64,000 bases of DNA from positions 11,777,387-11,841,386 of the forward strand of contig OU612069.1 of the NCBI GenBank assembly GCA_914767715.1. The letters are read 5' to 3'. Position numbers and translations under genes: made by a program. Position 1 is the stretch's first letter. Each line of letters opens with the position of its first letter. This DNA comes from Membranipora membranacea (lineage: Eukaryota; Bryozoa; Gymnolaemata; Cheilostomatida; Membraniporidae). Shown here piece after piece: positions 58,616-64,000 of the stretch. The notes under the pieces are model-generated. The model was given only the letters and a program-made list of their open reading frames with translations, did no database searches and was not told where the DNA came from.

Positions 58616-59770
58616 AAAGCTTCAGAGGGTTATTCAGGGATATGCTCTACAATTATATTGGATATATTGAGAGTCACAGAATTCACATACCATATCTTCA
58701 AATGGGAAAAAAAGAAGCAGGGTAACCTTTAACCTTGGTGACCATCAGGCAACACTATGAGCCGGGTTCAGGTACCAATTTAAAGAGAAAACAATCAATG
58801 ATTGCTGTTAAAAGACAGTTTGTCTAATATTGAAATATTGCTATTGGATTTGCAATAAATGATTGATGATCAATAAATAAAATGTGGTTACGATGTCTTT
58901 ATGAGTAAGGGCTGACAATCCGTTGGAGCCTAGTCTGAGCCGCCCAAAAATGTATGTCTCATTACCTTCAGTGACAAGTGGTATTCTTGTTTTGTGTTTC
59001 TCGCTGAGTATATCTGCCTTTTTGACAAATCCCTCTTGAATAGCCTCTGCGCTGTTTAACACAACCCATTTCATACCTCCAGGCAAATCCAAAGTGACCA
59101 CGTCTCCATTCCTTACTCAGTTCTACAAAAAATTACCAATGATGTATAATGTAAGGTATTTTATTTCTAACCTAGGTGATAGTGTAAAAGGCTTTATAGA
59201 TAAGTGTCTGACTGTTTGGGTGAAATGTTGAAAGCTGTGACACTAGGCTTTTGACTCAACGGTCAATGAAAAACCTTTTGTTTCATTGAGAAAATTGATG
59301 ATGGTCAGTCAAATAATACATCTCTCCTAGAAGCACTTAACGTGTGCCTTCAATCTGGGATGCACATTTCTCATAGTTTGCAAAGTGTGACGCTACATAC
59401 CGTAGATATCCTTGAATAAGGTTCTAGACTTGGCCATCCAGAGAGCGTGACCTTCAAATGGCAGCGGCCATGGGCCTGGTGGATACAGGTGCCTGTCCCA
59501 AATAGGCCAGTTAAAAAGGATGAATAGTGAAGCTGCTTCAGCTGCCACAATTCAAGTAACCGATCCCATTCCTGACAAGGCGTCACCGGCATGGGACAGA
59601 GTGTCCACTGCTAACTCTAAAATGACACATGCAATACTGTAGAAATGGTTAAACTGAAGCATTTGCAAAAGAAAATAAACCCTGAAAAGCAATTTCTGCT
59701 TCCTCATGTAAACATTGCATCAATGTTGACAAGCATGCACCATTCTACTGGAGCAGCTGGTATAACAATA

Positions 59771-59879
59771 TGCATAACTTGGTAGCATAACTTGGTAGGT
59801 TAACTTGGTAGCATAACTTGGTAGCATAACTTGGTAGCGTAACTTGGCAACATAACTTGGTAGCATAACTTGGCAGCAT
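59771..59879. repeat. Minisatellite of AACTTGGTAGCAT units
   Basis: About eight imperfect copies of a unit like TAACTTGGTAGCA (13-16 bp) lie in the intron between the ATG exon and exon 1 of the P450 pseudogene. The open frame over it is a translation of the repeat. Confidence 0.85.
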
Positions 59880-60349
59880 TGTTTTGAATTGAAAGGTAGC
59901 AAATAATATATTCTTACCCATTGTTTGGCTGGCCTTGGCTAAATAGTTAAATCGTGTTTGGTTGTTGCCATCGGACTTGTGAGTCAGAAGTTAGCTGTAA
60001 TACTGAATTTACTGTTCTTAACTCAAATAGCTGGTGATAAACAAACAAGTGAATGCCTTTGCAACTGTGATACTGCCAAGCAATTATCTTATCACCATTA
60101 TCTTGTAAACACTACTGATATGACAGTCCAGTAACCTTCAAATTCTACAGATATATTCTAATCTTCATTATCATCTACCCTAGAAGAGTGAACATCAGCT
60201 AGCGCTATATTTAGCTAGTTTCAGATGAGCTAATGTGCTGTGGGATGAGAGTACGCAACTCCGAGTATTTAATAGCGGGATTTCTAATTAACGCCGTCAA
60301 CCTATTCTTTTTTGAGGATGCCGCAATCGGTTGCTCCCTTGATATATTC

Positions 60350-60450
60350 TGACATGATTGGTGCCGCAGGAGTTATGGGTTCGAGTTCCACTGGGTGAGC
60401 TATCAAGATTGATTGTTCCAGCTCCCAGCACCTTCGGGTGCATATATCTT
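60350..60450 (+). mobile_element. tRNA-like SINE (family B), copy 3
   Basis: GAGTTATGGGTTCGAGTTCC, then CACTGGGTGAGCTATCAAGA and CACCTTCGGGTGCATAT. It matches the copies at 29696 and 31318. Confidence 0.55.
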
Positions 60451-60609
60451 CTAGCACTATAATATTTGCAGCTATTAAAGGTTGGAATTTATATTATAAA
60501 AATATATAATAATTTAATCTATGCAAGGGAATGGTGTTGTAAATTTTATATTTTGACCATTATGCCTGTGTGATGTCAGTTGGTTAAAATCGCGGGTTAA
60601 CCTATATGG

Positions 60610-60977
60610 TAATTTACAACATGACCACAAATTACCGAATCTCAAAAGAGATGATCCTGTGAGAATAAGCAAGTTCAAACATGTTTTTAGCAAAGGATAT
60701 GACAAAAACTGTTCATCAGAGATTTTTTCTTATTCACAAAATACATCAAACCTCCCCTGTGACATACACTATTCGTGATCAGATGGATGGGAACATTGAT
60801 GGGTCATACTACAAATATGAACTTCAAAAGGTTTCACTACCTGACTCGTTTGAAATTGAGAAAGTTACGGAAACTAGAAAATCTCAAGGGAAAGAGCAAT
60901 ATTTAGTGAAGTATGTCCTGCGAAGTTTAATCAATGGATATATAAGAATCAATTCCTATGACCCTTTGACTCAATAA
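60610..60977 (+). pseudogene. Polinton/adintovirus-type integrase, C-terminal remnant
   Basis: The frame before about 60730 encodes DDPVRISKFKHVFSKGY and the next frame continues with SPVTYTIRDQ, GSYYKYELQKV and a chromodomain-like end (PDSFEIEKV.., EQYLVKYV). This is the usual C-terminal arrangement of Polinton integrases. The two parts are in different frames, with the shift near a run of T at about 60723-60728. The catalytic core is absent upstream, so this is a 5'-truncated, frameshifted relic. Confidence 0.75.
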
Positions 60978-61047
60978 AATGTTTTGTAAAACACTCATAT
61001 TATTTTGTGATTAAACTAGTTTTTTTCATTTGTGTCGTAGCCTCTTT

Positions 61048-61754
61048 ATGACAATGGTGTCTTCTTTTTATGCCGTGTTACCCTCTAACGCATCATATAA
61101 AACTTTTAAAAATAATAAATTGCATACTTACAAAGTACAAATCCCTAGACTCCCTTCTGCGGAGTGCAAATGGGTTGTTGGTTTAACTGAGATTAGTTAT
61201 CCATCTCGATGGCCAAACATTGCAGATTACGGCTGGGTGTATATTAAATGGAACATTAGTGAGGAACCCATGCGCTTCCCAATTGAACCTGGATTCTATT
61301 CAAGTGTTCCCTTTCTTTTGGAGAGAATAAAGTATATTTTGTCATTAAATAAGAGTGGAGTTGAAAGTAAACTTAATTTCGTGTATGAGGAATTCATCGA
61401 TAGAGTAGGTATGAATATACCACAGGATGTTGATTTTACAGTAAGCTTTTCAGATAATTTTGCTGCGTGTCTAGGATTTGAAAGCAATAAACAATACTCG
61501 ATCGGATATACTCGTGCTCCATTCCCAGATTGGTTGGTGATGATATGGTCCCACTTCTGAAGGTTTTTCAAGCACAACCAATGAGAAAACAGTATAGTCA
61601 TAGCTGGGTCAAGTTCCGAAATGTTGAGTATGTTCCAACAGTGAAAACACATATCGACACAGTGGAAATCAATATAAGACGAGATAATGGAGAAATTATT
61701 CCATTTGAAAATGGTAAAGTTGTGGTGACACTTCATTTCAAGAGAGTTTCGTGA
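61048..61754 (+). pseudogene. Polinton/adintovirus-like penton (minor capsid) protein, interrupted
   Basis: The N-terminal part (stop at 61558-61560) starts with SSFYAVLPSNAS and includes KWVVGLTEISYP, both hallmark blocks of the Polinton minor capsid protein. The C-terminal part (61530-61754) continues in another frame with MVPLLKVF, then VEINIRRDNGEIIPF and KVVVTLHF. A short conserved segment between them appears lost along with the frame. This protein forms capsid vertices in that group of elements. The final TGA overlaps the next gene's ATG (TGATG). Confidence 0.8.
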
Positions 61755-62137
61755 TGTCAATTTTATATGACTTTGATACATCATCACAATCTGGTGGTGG
61801 ATTGCCTGTCTTTCATGGAGCTACACATCAACATGGATATGGAATAGGTGGAATATTCGCTAATATTTTTCGAAGGATTGCACCTGTATTAAAAAAAGTT
61901 GCTAAGACAACTGGAAAACAATTAGTGAAAACAGGAGCGAACTTTGTAGCTGATGTCATAGACGGGAAAATATTAAAAAATGCAGCTCTGTCAAATCTAT
62001 CAAGTGGAGGACAAAAACTGGTTTCAACACTTTCCTCCAAGCTTTCATCGAAAAAAAGAGGTGGGGTCAAGAGGAAAGCACCAACTGTCGCTGTTAAAAA
62101 GAAGAGACGAAGCATTACTAAAGACATTTTTAAATAG
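61754..62137 (+). CDS. Small basic core-like protein of the Polinton relic (pX-like)
   Basis: An open frame of 127 residues from the ATG at 61754. It has a Gly-rich, weakly hydrophobic N-terminal half (GYGIGGIFANIFRRIAPVL) and a Lys/Arg-rich C-terminal tail with KRKAP and KKKRR, like the adenovirus-pX/pVI-like small proteins found between penton and major capsid genes of Polintons. It is the only one of the four genes here that looks unbroken. It overlaps the upstream stop by one base. Confidence 0.7.
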   Translation: MSILYDFDTSSQSGGGLPVFHGATHQHGYGIGGIFANIFRRIAPVLKKVAKTTGKQLVKTGANFVADVIDGKILKNAALSNLSSGGQKLVSTLSSKLSSKKRGGVKRKAPTVAVKKKRRSITKDIFK

Positions 62138-62227
62138 ATTGTCCACACAATGACATCCCAGTTCCGTATAAAAAATAAAATCTTCACAAGAAAGTATCAT
62201 GAGTGAACTTGAATTTTTCATCCAGGA

Positions 62228-63224
62228 ATGTCCAAAACTAGTATCCGTGAAGGGGAGGTGTTTGAACTTCCACCGGAAATCCATCCTAGTGGCTTAGCAC
62301 CATTAACATTTGAGATAACAGGCAATTCAACATTCTATATTGACCTCCGTAACACATTTCTTCATTTGCAATGCAAAATACTGAAACAAGGCGGAAGTTC
62401 ACTCACTATACTGCAGCTGACGTAAAAATTACTCATGTAACCAATCTTCTTCATAGCATGATTTCAAATATTAGAATATACATGAATCAAAAAGAAATAG
62501 AGAGCAATCCAAACTACAACTATAAAGCATTTCTTTCCACCATCTTAAACCATGGAAGTGATGCCAAGAATTCACACTTGACAACAGCTAAATGGATTAA
62601 CGATGACATGGAGGAGGAACATGCAGCAAATTTTTCAGGTTCTCAAACAACAAAGATGAAAGCCAGAGCAGCTCTGTTGGCAGGAAGTAAGACGTTGGAC
62701 TTGATTGGTTGACCCATAACACCACTTTTCTCCCAAGGTCAATACTTGATTCCTGGTCTAAGTTTGAGAATTGAATTTGAATTCAATAATCCTCGCACTA
62801 TCTTGCAAAATGTTGAGAAAGATCTTACCACTGAGTACAAGATTGATATTGTGAAAGCATCCTTACTTGTTCGACGACTACAAGTACACCCAACGATTGC
62901 GTCATCCCATGCAAAATGCTATATGATGGCAAGAAAGCAAAGTATACTATTAATAGAACTGATGCACAATTCTTCACAATATCACCTGGTAGACAAAACC
63001 AGAACATTACTCTCATTAACAACAATCAGGAAGCAAAAACAATGATTATTGGTTTAATTGATCACATAGCAAAAACGGATTCTCCTTTCAAGTTTGAGAA
63101 CTTTTGCCTCTCATCCATCAACATTATTATGAATGGGAGTTATGTGTTGAAGAAACCACTCCAGGTAGATTATGACAATGATATCTATATCCGTGCATAC
63201 ATGAACCTTCTCTCAGTCTCTTGA
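62228..63224 (+). pseudogene. Polinton/adintovirus-like major capsid protein, broken
   Basis: Pieces of a double jelly-roll capsid protein lie in order. MSKTSIREGEV to YIDLRNTFLHLQCKI is in one frame. After a shift near 62395, VTNLLHSMISNIRIYMNQKEI and GSDAKNSHL follow, then a TGA at 62710-62712. The same frame resumes with ITPLFSQGQYLIPGLSLRIEF, and after another shift near 62915 comes YTINRTDAQFF to the end. So there are two frameshifts and one stop. The gene would have made the capsid shell; here it is a relic. Confidence 0.82.
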
Positions 63225-64000
63225 AAGTCACTAACAGATGCAGGCAATAATATCTCTCTTGAGACATTTAAGAACAGTCTCTGCCTATACGCATTCGACC
63301 TTCTGCAACCCTTATAGTATTAAGATCATTGTTTCTTGATTTAAACCATTATTATAATCATTGATTCTTGCTAATGTCAACTAATGTTAACTTACAATGA
63401 CTGCTCTTTGTTGTTATTTTAGGGACACCCTGTACTAGTTTAGCATGTTCGATAGGGGATGAGAGTTGGTTCAGCAACGGTTATCTTTATTGTTAGAAGT
63501 TTGTACCCTGTGACATAAAAATGCATATTTACAAATTATGAAACTTATTATGGGTGTAGTTCTCTGTTAATTAATAATAACAAAAATGTTTAAGTTGATT
63601 TTAAATTATGCTGCCGATAAATTCCTTAGCGATCAAGTGGACACATATTGAAAAACTGTAGCCTGTGAATGTAAGAGTAGTAGTATAATGGGGTTGTGTC
63701 AGGAGTTCTCCCTTATTATAGGGGGCGCTGAACAGATGAGACCATAAATTGGCACTTTTGTATATAAGCCATCATTGGAGCAGATCACACTTTTTGGTCT
63801 GGCAGCCAGGGAAATTAAGATAGAAACAAAATGAGGGCAATTTCATAGGCGGATTATGCTGACCCACTTTATGAGACAAAAATTGATTTCAAATTTAATT
63901 TGATATTTATTATATTATATAATATAATAAAAATATCATTAAAATATAGAGAAATAATAATATTCCAGCTTTGAATTTTGAATATTATATAAATTAACCT
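63225..64000. other. Right flank of the Polinton relic
   Basis: AT-rich sequence with no coding exon that I can support. It holds copy 2 of dispersed repeat C (63698-63788). No polymerase, ATPase or protease gene of the Polinton type follows within the window. Confidence 0.6.
63698..63788 (+). repeat. Dispersed repeat C, copy 2
   Basis: GTCAGGAGTTCTCCCTTATTA, then GGGGGCGCTGAACAGATGA and CATCATTGGAGCAGATCA. It matches 29321-29404. Confidence 0.65.

Larger units (their letters stand above)
35565..59921 (-). pseudogene. CYP2-like cytochrome P450 pseudogene split by an LTR retroelement
   Basis: Exon remnants on the minus strand match the intact P450 one for one: 59918-59921, 59401-59616, exon 2 about 58962-59126, exon 3 about 58279-58359, 57531-57769, 56914-57091, 56110-56253, 38064-38216, 36218-36363 and 35565-35769. 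Lesions seen: an in-frame TGA in exon 1; a 2-base loss near the start of exon 2; the exon 3 donor reads GG instead of GT; the K-helix glutamate is Lys (KxxR), a position essentially invariant in P450s; a 1-base loss in exon 8 (146 instead of 147 bases); and an in-frame TAG in exon 9. Proline hinge, WQQQR, GGTETT and the heme loop FRAGRRICLG remain recognisable. Equal exon lengths and phases show tandem duplication with the neighbour. The 17 kb retroelement sits in intron 6 and is in the same orientation. Spread of point lesions suggests loss of function independent of the insertion. Confidence 0.9.

Overview
The window is nuclear DNA of an invertebrate animal. It has intron-rich metazoan genes with GT-AG introns, a CYP2-type cytochrome P450 pair, tRNA-derived SINEs, short palindromic transposons and a Polinton/adintovirus-like relic. 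Nothing in the sequence fixes the phylum. Intron-exon structures were built by hand from splice signals, reading frame and known family sequences; each proposed coding join keeps the frame and sums to a whole number of codons.

Host layout, left to right. (1) 1-11990, minus strand: MMAA, the mitochondrial GTPase chaperone of B12-dependent methylmalonyl-CoA mutase; its last exon runs off the left edge. A separate five-exon gene for a 190-residue single-pass membrane protein of unknown family (6598-9701, minus) lies inside its largest intron. (2) 13058-22660, plus strand: ALG9, the ER mannosyltransferase of N-glycan assembly, complete in 14 exons and head-to-head with MMAA. (3) 22661-27016: repeat-rich spacer with a cluster of palindromic elements and a SINE. 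(4) 27090-27764, plus: a glycogen-targeting subunit of protein phosphatase 1 (PPP1R3 type). (5) 28768-34510, minus: an intact CYP2-like P450 (515 residues, 10 exons). (6) 35565-59921, minus: a tandem duplicate of that P450 with the same exon layout but at least six lesions, so a pseudogene.

The pseudogene's intron 6 holds the most striking object in the window: a 17.3 kb LTR retroelement (38534-55795). It has 2.64 kb LTRs with no differences in the parts I compared, a target-site duplication, a tRNA-Gln-type primer binding site and one uninterrupted 3330-codon reading frame. That frame is ordered Gag, zinc knuckle, an envelope-like glycoprotein with two membrane segments, protease, RT, RNase H, integrase, then a second signal-peptide glycoprotein module. 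An envelope-like module between Gag and Pol in one frame is not the usual retroviral order. Between the end of this frame and the 3' LTR the element also carries, on the opposite strand, a four-exon RING-finger gene (41486-42915, plus) with its own TATA box, canonical introns and poly(A) signal. This antisense, intron-containing cargo gene is the best candidate for a previously undescribed system.

At the right end (about 60610-63224, plus) lies a decayed fragment of a Polinton/adintovirus-type element: integrase C-terminus, penton-like minor capsid protein, small basic core-like protein and major capsid protein. Three of the four carry frameshifts or stops. Minisatellites, two SINE families, a MITE-like family with three copies and several perfect hairpins are scattered through introns and spacers.
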